This document shows, in pieces, positions 41,184-49,740 of a stretch of 64,000 nt of DNA. The position numbers and the translations under genes were made by a program. Numbering within the stretch: the first letter of the stretch is position 1; each line of letters starts with the position of its first letter. The DNA is taken from contig NZ_CP073078.1 in assembly GCF_018135625.1 (NCBI RefSeq), forward strand, positions 1,488,001-1,552,000, read 5' to 3'. Source of the stretch: Phenylobacterium montanum (GTDB lineage Bacteria > Pseudomonadota > Alphaproteobacteria > Caulobacterales > Caulobacteraceae). The notes under the pieces were generated by a model. It was not told where the DNA came from. It made no database searches and saw nothing but the letters and a program-made list of their open reading frames with translations.

Positions 41184-43676
41184 ATGGCGAAATACAATTC
41201 CGGCAAGGCGAGTGGCGTTCGACGTCTACTGCTGGGCGGCGCGGCGATGGCGGCGGGGAGTCTTTGGTCGGCGGTCGCCATCGCCGGCGCGACGCATGAG
41301 TTCAACATACCGCCGGAAAGCGCCGCGGAAGCCTTGAAGGCCTTCGCCGCCCAAACAGGTCTCCAGCTGATTTTTCCCTATGACGCCGCCGCCCAAGCCA
41401 AATCTCCCGGCGTCCACGGGCGCCTGAGCGACGCCGACGCTATCAAGACGCTGCTCTCCGGCACTGGCCTAGAAATCGTCCAGATCAACGACACAACGGC
41501 CGTCGTCCGTTTTCAGAGCGCCGCCGGCGCTAACACGGCACAGGGTGACGCGGCGCCGAGCCAGATCTCGGAGATTGTGGTCACCGCCAACAAACGCCCG
41601 GAACTCCTGAGGTCGATCTCCGCATCCATCTCTGCGGTCACCGCCGGCGAACTCGAGACCTTAGGCGCCGAATCCTTCTCGGACTATCTCAATCGCGTGC
41701 CGGGGGTCAGCTTCAACGCCGGAGCGGAGGGCTACTCCACGGCGACCATCCGCGGCGTCTCGACAACGACCGAAAACGATCAAGGCCAGGGCACAACCGG
41801 GTATTTCATCAATGATGTTCCGCTGACAGATCCCTACTTCAGCGCGGGAACGCCCGACATCGACGCCTTCGACGTCGACAACGTAACGGTGCTGCGCGGG
41901 CCTCAGGGCACGCTCTACGGCTCCGGCTCGCTGGGCGGGGTCATCAACTATCAGACGATGAAGCCCGATCTGCGGCGCTACGATGTCCATGTCCAGAGCA
42001 CCTTCGAGGGGACGCAGCATGGAAGCGGTGGCGGTTCTGGGAAGGTGATGGTCAATCTGCCGCTAGTCGAGGACGTCTTGGCCGTTCGTGGAGTGTTCGT
42101 CTACCGGCAGGAACCCGGCTTCATCGCCAACATCGGCACGGGGCAAAGGAACGTTAATAACACCCTCACGCGCGGCGGCCGGCTGGAAGCAACCTGGAGA
42201 CCCAACGCCCGCACCACCGTCAACTATCTCTACCTGCTGCAGACGCAGGACACTCCGGATCAGGGCTATCAGGAACCTGACATAGCTGGACCGTACAAGA
42301 AGAACACCCCGACGGCGGAACCGGCCAATTTCACCACCGAGATCCACAATATCCGGGTGGATGAAGATCTCAGCTTCGCGACCCTTACGCTGAGCGCGGC
42401 CTATCACAGGAAAAAGGAACTCTTCAGCCAGGATCTCACATCGGATATCGCGCCGATCTTCAACGGCGTCCTCTCGCCGGTCCCTTCACCGAGCTACGCT
42501 GGAAGCGATGGCAGTACGTTCGAGGTCCGACTGACCTCCAAGCCGGGAAGCCGCATAGATTATCTGGTCGGTCTCTACCATGACGACACGCGCGAACGGA
42601 ATTTCGAGGCTTTGGACGCGCCCAACGCCGCCGCGAACATCGATTCTCTGTACGGCTCCGTCTACGGCTCGACGATCGGGCAGCAAATCACCAGCGGCGA
42701 TCAGTTCGAGAACGACGGCTTCATCTTTCATGGCCAGGAGAGCGCGCTCTTCGGTGAGGCCTCCTACCACCTCAACGATGAGTGGAAATTCACATTTGGC
42801 GGCCGCCTCTATGATGAGAAATCCACCAATAGAAACATCAACCAGGGCCTCTTCGAACTCATCGCATCGGACCCCGCCAACATCGTCACTGAATCGGAGA
42901 CGAGCGTCTCCAGCGAATACAGCGGCTTCACGCCGAAGGGTTCGATCACCTGGACCCCCAGCAACTCCTTCATGGCCTATGGGTTGGTGTCCGAGGGCTT
43001 CCGCTTCGGCGGCGGCAACCCCACCGCATTTGGCGCCAATATTCCGCTCAAATTCAGACCCGACAGCTTGATGAACTACGAGTTCGGCAGCCGCCTTACG
43101 CTGCTGAACCGCACGCTGCTCATCGATACGACCCTGTTCTATATCAACTGGAGCAACATCCAGGTGCGGCTCGACACCTCAACCGGGCTGGGCTACGCCG
43201 CGAACGCCGGCAGGGCAACCAACTATGGCGTCGAGGAGGCCGTAACCTGGCGGCCGGTCCGGGGCTTCGCCCTGCAGTCGAACCTGACCTATCTGGACGC
43301 GACCCTTGAGACGCCGCTCGAACTGCCGAGCGGCCTTGCACCCAAGGGCGCCACCCTGCCAGGGGCATCCAAGTGGACCATTTCGAACACCCTTTCGTAT
43401 CGATGGGAGGATGCTCCACTGAGGCCTGCGCTGGTGCTGTCGGAGCGCTACGTCTCGCGCGCCCCCGGGATATTCGGTCAGCCAGGAACCCAACAAGGCG
43501 AATACAACCTCGTGGACATCAGAGCCAGCGCTCGAGTCCGCGGTATCGAAGTCACCGCGTTCGTTGAAAATATCGGCGATTCCCACGGGGTCGCCACAGC
43601 ATTCAACTATGGCCAGCTCAGCCAATACCTCGTCAGGCCGCGCACCTTCGGCCTGACGTTCGACTACAAGCTGTGA
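41184..43676 (+). CDS. TonB-dependent receptor with N-terminal STN signalling domain
   Basis: This 830-residue receptor has a signal peptide (LLLGGAAMAAGSLWSAVAIA) and an STN domain (FNIPPESAAEALKAFAAQTG, LSGTGLEI, TTAVVRF) that contacts FecR. It also has a plug (ISEIVVTANKRPELLRSI, TVLRGPQGTLYGSGSLGGVINY) and a barrel ending FGLTFDYKL. ATG 41184 follows GGGGGCAGG and was preferred to ATG 41169. The STN domain and upstream FecI/FecR genes make it a surface-signalling receptor. The neighbouring periplasmic amidohydrolase suggests an organic ligand rather than a simple siderophore. Confidence 0.93.
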   Translation: MAKYNSGKASGVRRLLLGGAAMAAGSLWSAVAIAGATHEFNIPPESAAEALKAFAAQTGLQLIFPYDAAAQAKSPGVHGRLSDADAIKTLLSGTGLEIVQINDTTAVVRFQSAAGANTAQGDAAPSQISEIVVTANKRPELLRSISASISAVTAGELETLGAESFSDYLNRVPGVSFNAGAEGYSTATIRGVSTTTENDQGQGTTGYFINDVPLTDPYFSAGTPDIDAFDVDNVTVLRGPQGTLYGSGSLGGVINYQTMKPDLRRYDVHVQSTFEGTQHGSGGGSGKVMVNLPLVEDVLAVRGVFVYRQEPGFIANIGTGQRNVNNTLTRGGRLEATWRPNARTTVNYLYLLQTQDTPDQGYQEPDIAGPYKKNTPTAEPANFTTEIHNIRVDEDLSFATLTLSAAYHRKKELFSQDLTSDIAPIFNGVLSPVPSPSYAGSDGSTFEVRLTSKPGSRIDYLVGLYHDDTRERNFEALDAPNAAANIDSLYGSVYGSTIGQQITSGDQFENDGFIFHGQESALFGEASYHLNDEWKFTFGGRLYDEKSTNRNINQGLFELIASDPANIVTESETSVSSEYSGFTPKGSITWTPSNSFMAYGLVSEGFRFGGGNPTAFGANIPLKFRPDSLMNYEFGSRLTLLNRTLLIDTTLFYINWSNIQVRLDTSTGLGYAANAGRATNYGVEEAVTWRPVRGFALQSNLTYLDATLETPLELPSGLAPKGATLPGASKWTISNTLSYRWEDAPLRPALVLSERYVSRAPGIFGQPGTQQGEYNLVDIRASARVRGIEVTAFVENIGDSHGVATAFNYGQLSQYLVRPRTFGLTFDYKL

Positions 43677-44755
43677 GCAGGGTCGCCGCGGGGCGCGCCA
43701 GGGCTTGCGTTTTCTCTGCCGTCCTGGCGAGCGCAGCACTCCCTGGGGCGACGCTAGCTCTGAACGCCGCGACGGCCGTCACCCCCCGTTTTGCAGCCGC
43801 CGATCATCACATGCACATCGCTTCGCCCCTGTCGGTCGAGATCGAAAGGAAGTTCTGCAAGAATATCGCCGAGAAAGACGGCTGTGACAGCGATGGTCTC
43901 AAAGCCTCGACCGGAGCCGATGCGTTGCGGTCGCTCGACGCGGCCGGGATCGGACGCGGCGCGCTGCTCTCGACGGCCTATATGATCGGCTCCCCTGAGG
44001 TCGCCGAACCGCCCAACCTGCTGGCGCCGGAAACGCGGGCCGAGAACGCCTACGTGGTCGAGCAGGCGAGGCTCAGCTGCGACCGCTTGGCGGCCTTCAT
44101 CAGCGTCAATCCAAACAGCCCGAACGCCCTGGACGAAATTCGGTATTGGGCCCGAACCGGCGGCGCGACAGGCCTGAAACTGCACCTCGCCAACTCAGGC
44201 TTCGACTTCAATTCGCCCGCGCAGATGGCGAACCTGGGGGCCGTCTTCGAAGCGGCGAACGAAGCCCGCTTTCCGATCGTTGTCCATCTGCGGAATCGGG
44301 ACCCCAACTACGGCGGCAAAGCGGTCGAGCAGTTCCTGAACCAGATCCTGCCTCGCGCGCGTGGCGTGACGGTGCAAATCGCCCATGCTGGTGGATGGGG
44401 CGGCGTCGACGCTCAGACCCTCTCGGCCCTGAGTGCTTTCGCCGAGGCGATCGGGAGCGACCCCGCAGGAACCCGCAATCTTCTGTTTGACTTGGCCTAC
44501 GTGCCCGACCTGCCGGACCGCAAAGCTTCGCTTTCCGATGACCAAGCCTTGGCGGGCCTGATGCGCCGGATCGGCCTGCAGCGTTTCCTGCCAGCGTCAG
44601 ACTGGATCAAGGGGATGGATCTGACCCAGTACTACAGCTCCGAAGTCCCGGCGTTGCCGCTCACGCCCGACGAATGGCGCGAAGTCCTTTCTAACGAGGC
44701 GCCCTATATGAGACGACTGGACTCGGGCTGTTCACTAAATGCCAAAACTCAATAG
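43673..44755 (+). CDS. Exported amidohydrolase-2 family metal hydrolase
   Basis: This 360-residue protein starts at a GTG overlapping the receptor stop (GTGA at 43673-43676). The first 35 residues form a signal peptide (ARACVFSAVLASAALPGATL). The amidohydrolase TIM barrel shows ADHHMHIASP (HxH), TGLKLHLANSG, FPIVVHLRNRD and VQIAHAGGWGG, the metal and catalytic histidines of the decarboxylase/hydrolase PF04909 type. An aspartate in ASDW closes the site. It is translationally coupled to the receptor and so probably acts in the periplasm on the imported compound. Reaction unknown. Confidence 0.86.
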   Translation: MSRVAAGRARACVFSAVLASAALPGATLALNAATAVTPRFAAADHHMHIASPLSVEIERKFCKNIAEKDGCDSDGLKASTGADALRSLDAAGIGRGALLSTAYMIGSPEVAEPPNLLAPETRAENAYVVEQARLSCDRLAAFISVNPNSPNALDEIRYWARTGGATGLKLHLANSGFDFNSPAQMANLGAVFEAANEARFPIVVHLRNRDPNYGGKAVEQFLNQILPRARGVTVQIAHAGGWGGVDAQTLSALSAFAEAIGSDPAGTRNLLFDLAYVPDLPDRKASLSDDQALAGLMRRIGLQRFLPASDWIKGMDLTQYYSSEVPALPLTPDEWREVLSNEAPYMRRLDSGCSLNAKTQ

Positions 44756-45004
44756 TCGCGAACTATGTTTCAACTAGGTGCTACGTACGCCGATTTCAGC
44801 TGTCGCCTCCGGCTTCTACGGGTGCGATTATGTTGGTTCCAATATCAGCAAAGCGGAAGCTGCCTTAGCTTTGAGAAGCCCATCGCTACGTCGGCTTCTG
44901 GCGAGGCTAGGCTGGGCCTGGCGAGTTCCGGCGCGGGCCCTGTCGGCAGTTCGCGACCATTAGCGGACGGGCGGCTTTCGGACGCCCGCCAACGTGCGCA
45001 TCGC

Positions 45005-45037
45005 TTGACAGTCGCCAAAATCAGTAGGATGCTACTG
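45005..45037 (+). promoter_or_regulatory. marR promoter with overlapping MarR-type palindrome
   Basis: TTGACA at 45005-45010 matches a -35 box. The palindrome CAGTAG-GATG-CTACTG (45022-45037) covers the expected -10 region and ends two bases before the MarR start at 45040. A repressor bound here would block its own transcription. Confidence 0.55.
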
Positions 45038-45039
45038 TT

Positions 45040-45471
45040 ATGTCGCACCCCACCCTTGCTTTTAAGCGCGCTTACCTCGCGCTCCGGCGCGCGCTGGAGC
45101 ACACGGTGAAGCCGTTTGATTTCACGGGCGCCCAGTTTGACGTCCTGCAGCTGCTGATGCACCAGGACGGTTTGGAGCATCGGGACCTGCAGCGCCAGTT
45201 GTCGATCGCCTCTCCGACCCTGACCAACATTCTCGATGTGCTAGAGCGCGAAGGGCATGTGGAGCGGCGATCCGAGAGTTCCGATGCGCGGATCAAGACG
45301 ATCCACATGTCTCGCAAGGCCCGCCAGATGTGCGCCTCGGATGAGTTCTGCGACGCCGGTGACGCCCTGGTAAAGCAGATGTTCGACGGGTTCACAGAAG
45401 AAGAGCGTCGGCGCTTTCTCAGCGCCTTGGCGCGGATCGAAAGCAACCTAGACAAGATCGCCAAGCCTTAG
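45040..45471 (+). CDS. MarR-family transcriptional regulator
   Basis: This 143-residue winged-helix regulator shows the MarR core: FTGAQFDVLQLLMHQDGLEHRDLQRQLSIASPTLTNIL, then DVLEREGHVERRSESSDARIKTIHMS (wing with the conserved DxR), and dimerising helices at both ends. The same AGTAG-N4-CTACT palindrome occurs before this gene and twice before the gene at 45560, so it probably represses itself and that gene. An AGGA motif ten bases upstream is the only candidate ribosome site; leaderless translation is possible. Confidence 0.92.
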   Translation: MSHPTLAFKRAYLALRRALEHTVKPFDFTGAQFDVLQLLMHQDGLEHRDLQRQLSIASPTLTNILDVLEREGHVERRSESSDARIKTIHMSRKARQMCASDEFCDAGDALVKQMFDGFTEEERRRFLSALARIESNLDKIAKP

Positions 45472-45507
45472 CGTCCACCTCACTCGATCCGGTTGCACGT
45501 CAAACTA

Positions 45508-45547
45508 AGTAGCTTCCTACTCGAATTCAACAATGTAGCTTCCTATG
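45508..45547. promoter_or_regulatory. Two MarR-type sites before the propeller gene
   Basis: AGTAG-CTTC-CTACT at 45508-45521 is a perfect 5-4-5 palindrome. The 11-base sequence GTAGCTTCCTA is repeated exactly at 45509-45519 and 45535-45545, and the second copy has a degenerate right arm. The arms match those of the palindrome before marR. Confidence 0.6.
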
Positions 45548-45559
45548 GAGTTGGCTCCG

Positions 45560-46837
45560 ATGATGTCTCCCACCCTCGACCTTCAGGCGCTCGCTGCCGC
45601 CGCGTTCTTCGCCGCGGCGCTTGGGCTCCTGACGCGTCCCCGCTTCGCCCGGTCGGCGTTGTCGCCGTTCCCAACGGGCCAGTTGGGACGAGTGATCCTG
45701 GCCGGTCTGGCGCTACTTCCTGCGACTGTCCTGGCCGCGTCCATGGCTGTCCCTTTCCTCGCTTTTTTTGCTGCGGTCCTGGGCGCCGTCATCACCCTCA
45801 TTTTGGCCCTCTACGCCTTCGCCCGCGGCGTTCGCGCGATCTGGCCTCTCCCGGTCGCGATGTTGCTCACCATGGCGCTCATCGCCGGCCTCCAACCCCT
45901 GGGATTGAAAGTTATGCTGTTGCCCAAAGCCGACCCGCTTCCGTACGTGCCCGTGCCCGCGTCGGTGGTCAAAACCTACGGCGAGGGCGTCTGGTTTGAG
46001 AGCGTCCGCGCGGGGCCCGACGGCACGCTATATCTTGCAGCCAACATCGGCCTCGACTTCTCTCGGGGCGACTATTACCGCCGCGCCCACGGCGAGGTGA
46101 TCGCCCGCAAGACCGACGGATCCGAGCGGATTCTCTTCACGACGCCGACTGGATCGGCGGCGGGCGTCTTCGCGGTCGCGCCGGACGGGACGCTCTATAT
46201 GTCCAGCAATGGGGTCACGCCCGGCATCTGGCGCATCACCCAGGATGGCCACGGCAAGATGCTGGTGCGCCTGCCGAGGGGCGCCTGGCCGAACGGGCTC
46301 GATTTCGGGCCGGACGGTGATCTCTACTCGCCGGACAGTTCGCTCGGCCTCGTATGGCGGGTCGATCCACGCAGCGGTGCGGCCCAGGTCGCCGTTAAGG
46401 ACCGGTCGTTGTCCGCGCGGCCCTTCATCTCTTTGGCGCCCGGCGCCAACGGACTGCATTTCAAAGGCCGCGACATGATCGTGACCGTCTCCGACAGCAC
46501 CAAAGTGCTCAGCTTTGAGATGGACCAGGCGGGCAAATTCAAGGCGCCTAAGACCCTAGCCTCCGGTATTCCCGGCGACGACTTCGCGATCGGGCGGGAC
46601 GAGTCCTTCTTCATCACGACCCATCCTTACAACACCGTCGTCCGAGTCGCCCCCGACGGACGCAGATCGGTAGTCGCCGACGCGCGCGACTCCATCGTGG
46701 GGGCGACAGATGCCGTCTTCGGCCGAACCGATGCAGACCGCGACACCCTCTACGTCGCCACCGACGGCGGCGCCTTTCGCGGTGGAACCAGAACCCGGGG
46801 GCAGCTGGTGGCGCTGAAACCGTATGCCCGGAACTGA
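45560..46837 (+). CDS. Membrane-anchored gluconolactonase/SMP-30-like beta-propeller
   Basis: This 425-residue protein has four N-terminal hydrophobic segments (about residues 5-120, e.g. LAGLALLPATVLAASMAVPF, AVLGAVITLILALYAF, AMLLTMALIAGL). A six-bladed propeller of SMP-30/strictosidine-synthase type follows, with repeats such as VWFESVRAGPDGTLYLA, FAVAPDGTLYMSSNG and WPNGLDFGPDGDLYSPDS. Family members bind calcium and hydrolyse lactones or act as sensors. The ATG at 45560 has GGAG nine bases upstream; ATG 45545 lies inside the operator repeat and lacks a ribosome site. A truncated copy of its C-terminus is at 39170. Confidence 0.8.
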   Translation: MMSPTLDLQALAAAAFFAAALGLLTRPRFARSALSPFPTGQLGRVILAGLALLPATVLAASMAVPFLAFFAAVLGAVITLILALYAFARGVRAIWPLPVAMLLTMALIAGLQPLGLKVMLLPKADPLPYVPVPASVVKTYGEGVWFESVRAGPDGTLYLAANIGLDFSRGDYYRRAHGEVIARKTDGSERILFTTPTGSAAGVFAVAPDGTLYMSSNGVTPGIWRITQDGHGKMLVRLPRGAWPNGLDFGPDGDLYSPDSSLGLVWRVDPRSGAAQVAVKDRSLSARPFISLAPGANGLHFKGRDMIVTVSDSTKVLSFEMDQAGKFKAPKTLASGIPGDDFAIGRDESFFITTHPYNTVVRVAPDGRRSVVADARDSIVGATDAVFGRTDADRDTLYVATDGGAFRGGTRTRGQLVALKPYARN

Positions 46838-46851
46838 GGTGCGCCGCCCTC

Positions 46852-46879
46852 TGCGCCTGATGCATCCGCATCGGGCGCA
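46852..46879 (+). terminator. Hairpin after the propeller gene
   Basis: TGCGCC-T-GATGC, loop ATCC, GCATC-G-GGCGCA forms a 12-base-pair stem with one wobble pair, 14 bases after the stop. No T-run follows, so it is either a U-tract-independent terminator or an mRNA-stabilising hairpin. Confidence 0.45.
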
Positions 46880-46918
46880 CGCAGCCGGAAGTTGAGGTCT
46901 CCTCCCCACCCTCCCCCG

Positions 46919-46991
46919 CCGATTCCAATGACCGGAATCGGGAAGCTGCCTGTGCTGTGGCCGTCCCTCCCGGGATGTCGCCTTATGGCGA
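46919..46991. repeat. Dispersed intergenic repeat, longest copy
   Basis: It combines two hairpins: CCGATTCC...GGAATCGG (46919-46941) and, at its right end, GATGTCGCCTTATGGCGA (46974-46991). The left hairpin recurs at 33900-33923 and the right one at 50077-50094, each with similar sequence on the inner side. This looks like one repeat family with a complete and two partial copies. Confidence 0.55.
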
Positions 46992-47130
46992 GGTCCAGCT
47001 CGGCCAGGCGGACGGAAGAGATGCGCCAGCATCGTCAGGCCCGTTCCAGATTCGGGACGTTCGCTTCAGTTATCAACGCAGGGGATGCTCGCCGGGCCGG
47101 ACACGATCTCGCGCCCGGCCCAAAGCCAAG

Positions 47131-47685
47131 TCAGGCCGCTGATCGAACGGTCAGCGCGGGCTGGAACAGGTCGTCCCGCTCAGTCCCGAAAGTGTTGTTG
47201 AACAGGTTGGTGATGAAGCTGAACGCGGTTTCCGCGACGATGTCGATAACCTCGGCGTCGGAGAAGCCGGCGGCGCGGACGGCTTCGAAATCGGCGTCCT
47301 CAATATGGCCGCGCGATTGAGCGACCTTGTAGGCAAAGGTCAGAGCAGCGTCAGCCTTCGGATCGGTGGAATGGCCCGAACGGTTCAGCTCCAGATCCTC
47401 GGCCGTCAGGCCATTCAGCTTGGCGCCGAGGTAGCTATGGGCGGTCAGGCAGTAGCTGCAGCCGTTCACCTCAGCGGTCATCACGTGGATGCGCTCGCGG
47501 GTTTTGTGGCCAAGGCTCTTTCCGAGCGTGCCGTGCATGTCGGCGATCGCCTTCAGGGCGTCGGGCGACTGGGAGATCATCGCGAAGAAATTGGGGATGG
47601 TCCCCAGGACCTTGTTGTAGTTCTCCAGGATCGGCTGAGCCTTCGCCGGAGCTTCGTCTTTGGTGGGGATGGCGATGCGGGCCAT
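47131..47685 (-). CDS. Carboxymuconolactone-decarboxylase-family (AhpD-like) protein
   Basis: This 184-residue helical protein has the AhpD/CMD signature EVNGCSYCLTAHSYLG: a CxxC redox pair and a histidine. It starts MARIAIPTKDEAPAKAQPIL and has FSFITNLFNNTFGTE near the end, as in peroxidase-related CMD proteins. The cysteine pair suggests peroxide or alkyl-hydroperoxide reduction. ATG 47685 has AAGGAG; the upstream extension to 47787 is rejected. It lies downstream of lysR on the same strand. Confidence 0.92.
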   Translation of the reverse strand: MARIAIPTKDEAPAKAQPILENYNKVLGTIPNFFAMISQSPDALKAIADMHGTLGKSLGHKTRERIHVMTAEVNGCSYCLTAHSYLGAKLNGLTAEDLELNRSGHSTDPKADAALTFAYKVAQSRGHIEDADFEAVRAAGFSDAEVIDIVAETAFSFITNLFNNTFGTERDDLFQPALTVRSAA

Positions 47686-47766
47686 GGTTGTTCTCCTTGC
47701 TGCCGAGCCCAATCGGCTTCGGCGAGGAGGAGATGCGCCTTTCCAGAGAGGCGCGGAATTCGTTGA

Positions 47767-47790
47767 TTTATGGAGATAGGCTCCCATAAA
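47767..47790. promoter_or_regulatory. Inverted repeat upstream of the CMD gene
   Basis: TTTATGG and CCATAAA form a perfect seven-base inverted repeat ten bases apart, 82 bp upstream of the CMD-family gene and just after the lysR stop. It is AT-rich and could be the LysR binding site; no T-run follows in either direction. Confidence 0.45.
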
Positions 47791-47801
47791 TTGGAAGGAG
47801 C

Positions 47802-48707
47802 CTAGAGAGTGGCCGCCTCGAGCCGGCTGCGAAGCCGCGGAACCGCAAAATCCACGAACGCCCGAAGCTTCAGGGGCAGGCGGCTTTGATGGCCATAGAC
47901 GAGATGCACCGGAGGGGGTGACGGTTCGTAACCTTCGAGGACCGTTTTCAAACGGCCGGCGTGGACGTGATGCACGACCTGATAGGACGTGGCCCGAAGC
48001 AGACCCGCGCCCGCGACCCCGGCGTCGATCGCCCCTTCGATGGTGGTGACGCTCAAGCGCGCGCGAAACGATGCGACGATCTCCTCGTCACCCGACCAGA
48101 ATGACCAGGACTGCACCTCCGAGACGCCCCCGAACGAGATGACGCTGTGAGCCTCGAGTTCACTCGGCGTCGCCGGTTCGCCCCGTGCTGAGAGGTAGTC
48201 CGGGCTTGCGCATACAACCCGCCGCAAAGAGCCGAGCCTGGTCGCGATCAGATCGCTGTCGGGTAGGTTACCGACCCTCAGGGCGACGTCGATCTGATCG
48301 TCCAGGAAATGGGCGACCCGGTCGGTGAGCACCAGGCTGACCGCCACGTCGGGGAAGGCGGTCAGGAATTCGAGCACGATCGGCAGGGCATGCAGCCGGC
48401 CGAGCATCGTCGGCGCGGTGACGACCAGATCGCCCTTGGGTTCGACATATTCGCCTGCGGCGGTACGCTCCGCCTCGTTGACCTGCTCCAGGATCGCCTT
48501 GGCGGCCACGACATAGGACCGGCCCGCTGGCGTCAGTTCCAACCCCTTGGTCGAGCGGATCAGAAGGCTGGCCTTCAGATGGCTCTCCAGGTCCGAAACC
48601 TTGCGGCTGACGGTGGCGAGGGGAAGCCTGAGCTTGCGGCTCGCCGCGGAGAGGCTGCCGCCGTCGACGGCGGCAAGCAGCACAGACATGGCGTCGAAGC
48701 GATCCAT
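47802..48707 (-). CDS. LysR-family transcriptional regulator
   Basis: This 301-residue regulator has an N-terminal winged helix (LLAAVDGGSLSAASRKLRLPLA, then TVSRKVSDLESHLKASLLIR) and a LysR effector domain (GDLVVTAPTMLGRLHALPIV, then the DQIDVALRVGNLPDSDLIATRLG segment). It is divergent from the hydrolase at 48831 (123 bp between) and upstream of the CMD-family gene, so it likely controls both. Confidence 0.93.
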   Translation of the reverse strand: MDRFDAMSVLLAAVDGGSLSAASRKLRLPLATVSRKVSDLESHLKASLLIRSTKGLELTPAGRSYVVAAKAILEQVNEAERTAAGEYVEPKGDLVVTAPTMLGRLHALPIVLEFLTAFPDVAVSLVLTDRVAHFLDDQIDVALRVGNLPDSDLIATRLGSLRRVVCASPDYLSARGEPATPSELEAHSVISFGGVSEVQSWSFWSGDEEIVASFRARLSVTTIEGAIDAGVAGAGLLRATSYQVVHHVHAGRLKTVLEGYEPSPPPVHLVYGHQSRLPLKLRAFVDFAVPRLRSRLEAATL

Positions 48708-48830
48708 AGACCTACCAAAATCCGAGAGGTGTTCTCCCGATCTTGGCGACTGCCGCGCTCAAACGGAAGGGATCAATTTCCGAGGCGCTGCGACGGCGAA
48801 GGCCGCCGCCCATCCAAGGGAACCGACGCC

Positions 48831-49691
48831 ATGTCCATTCAAACCTTCCACCGCACCGCCACCGTCAACGGCCGCAAGGTCTTCTACCGTGAAGCCGGCG
48901 ACCCAAGCGCGCCCACTATTCTGTTGCTGCACGGCCTGCCCACCAGCAGTCAGATGTTTCGCGATCTGATGCCGGCGCTGGCCGACCGGTTTCACCTGAT
49001 TGCGCCGGACTACATTGGCTTCGGCCATTCCGACGCCCCGTCGCACGACGAGTTCGACTACACCTTCGACAACCTGGCTGCGCACGTGGCGGGTCTGGTC
49101 GATGTGCTCGGGCTGACCTCCTACGTCCTCTACATGCAGGACTATGGGGGCCCAATCGGCTTTCGACTTTTCACCCAACGGCCGGAGCGGGTGAAAGGCT
49201 TCATCATCCAGAACGCCAATGCTTACATGGAAGGTGTCGGCGAGGCGCCTAAGCAGGTTCTTCTGCCGTTGTGGGAGAACCGCACGCCCGAGACCGAGAA
49301 GCCCGCGCGCGATTTCGTCAGCCTGGACGGCACCCGCTACCACTGGCTGGTCGGCGCCAAGGATCCGGAGGCCATCAATCCGGACAATTGGGTCTTGGAC
49401 CAGGCCCTGCTCGATCGGCCCGGCGTGCAGGACTTTCAGGTCGACCTGCTCGAAAACTACAAGACCAACATTGGCCTCTATCCGGAGTGGCAGGCCGCTT
49501 TCCGCGCGCACCAACCCAGGACGCTCATCGTCTGGGGCAAGCACGACCCGTTCTTCATCCCGCCGGGCGCGCGGGCCTACCTCAGCGACCTGCCTGAGGC
49601 GAGGCTGGTCTGGCTCGACGCCGGCCACTTCGTGCTCGACGAGAACTGCGCCCAGGTCGCCGCCGAGATCAAAGCCACGTTCGCCCAATAG
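48831..49691 (+). CDS. Alpha/beta hydrolase with an aspartate nucleophile (epoxide hydrolase/dehalogenase-like)
   Basis: This 286-residue hydrolase has the oxyanion motif HGLPTSSQMFRDLMP and an elbow MQDYGGPIG in which Asp104 takes the nucleophile position. The acid is in WGKHDPFF and the histidine in DAGHFVLDE. Haloalkane dehalogenases usually have QDWGG; the tyrosine here removes one halide-stabilising tryptophan, so an epoxide hydrolase or other C-X bond activity is equally possible. The long reading from 48309 lies antisense over lysR and is rejected. It is probably controlled by the divergent LysR. Confidence 0.9.
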   Translation: MSIQTFHRTATVNGRKVFYREAGDPSAPTILLLHGLPTSSQMFRDLMPALADRFHLIAPDYIGFGHSDAPSHDEFDYTFDNLAAHVAGLVDVLGLTSYVLYMQDYGGPIGFRLFTQRPERVKGFIIQNANAYMEGVGEAPKQVLLPLWENRTPETEKPARDFVSLDGTRYHWLVGAKDPEAINPDNWVLDQALLDRPGVQDFQVDLLENYKTNIGLYPEWQAAFRAHQPRTLIVWGKHDPFFIPPGARAYLSDLPEARLVWLDAGHFVLDENCAQVAAEIKATFAQ

Positions 49692-49707
49692 GCTTCGCCC
49701 GGAGATT

Positions 49708-49740
49708 GGGACGCATTGCGCAGGTTGCGCGATGCGTCCC
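49708..49740 (+). terminator. Strong hairpin after the hydrolase gene
   Basis: GGGACGCAT ... ATGCGTCCC with an inner GCGCA/TGCGC gives a 15-base-pair stem with one wobble and a three-base loop, 16 bases after the stop. It lacks a T-run. Position and stability suggest transcript ending or 3-prime protection. Confidence 0.5.

Noticed and set aside
48309-48830. N-terminal extension of the 48831 hydrolase across lysR
   Set aside because: The ATG at 48831 gives a complete alpha/beta hydrolase; the extension is antisense to lysR.
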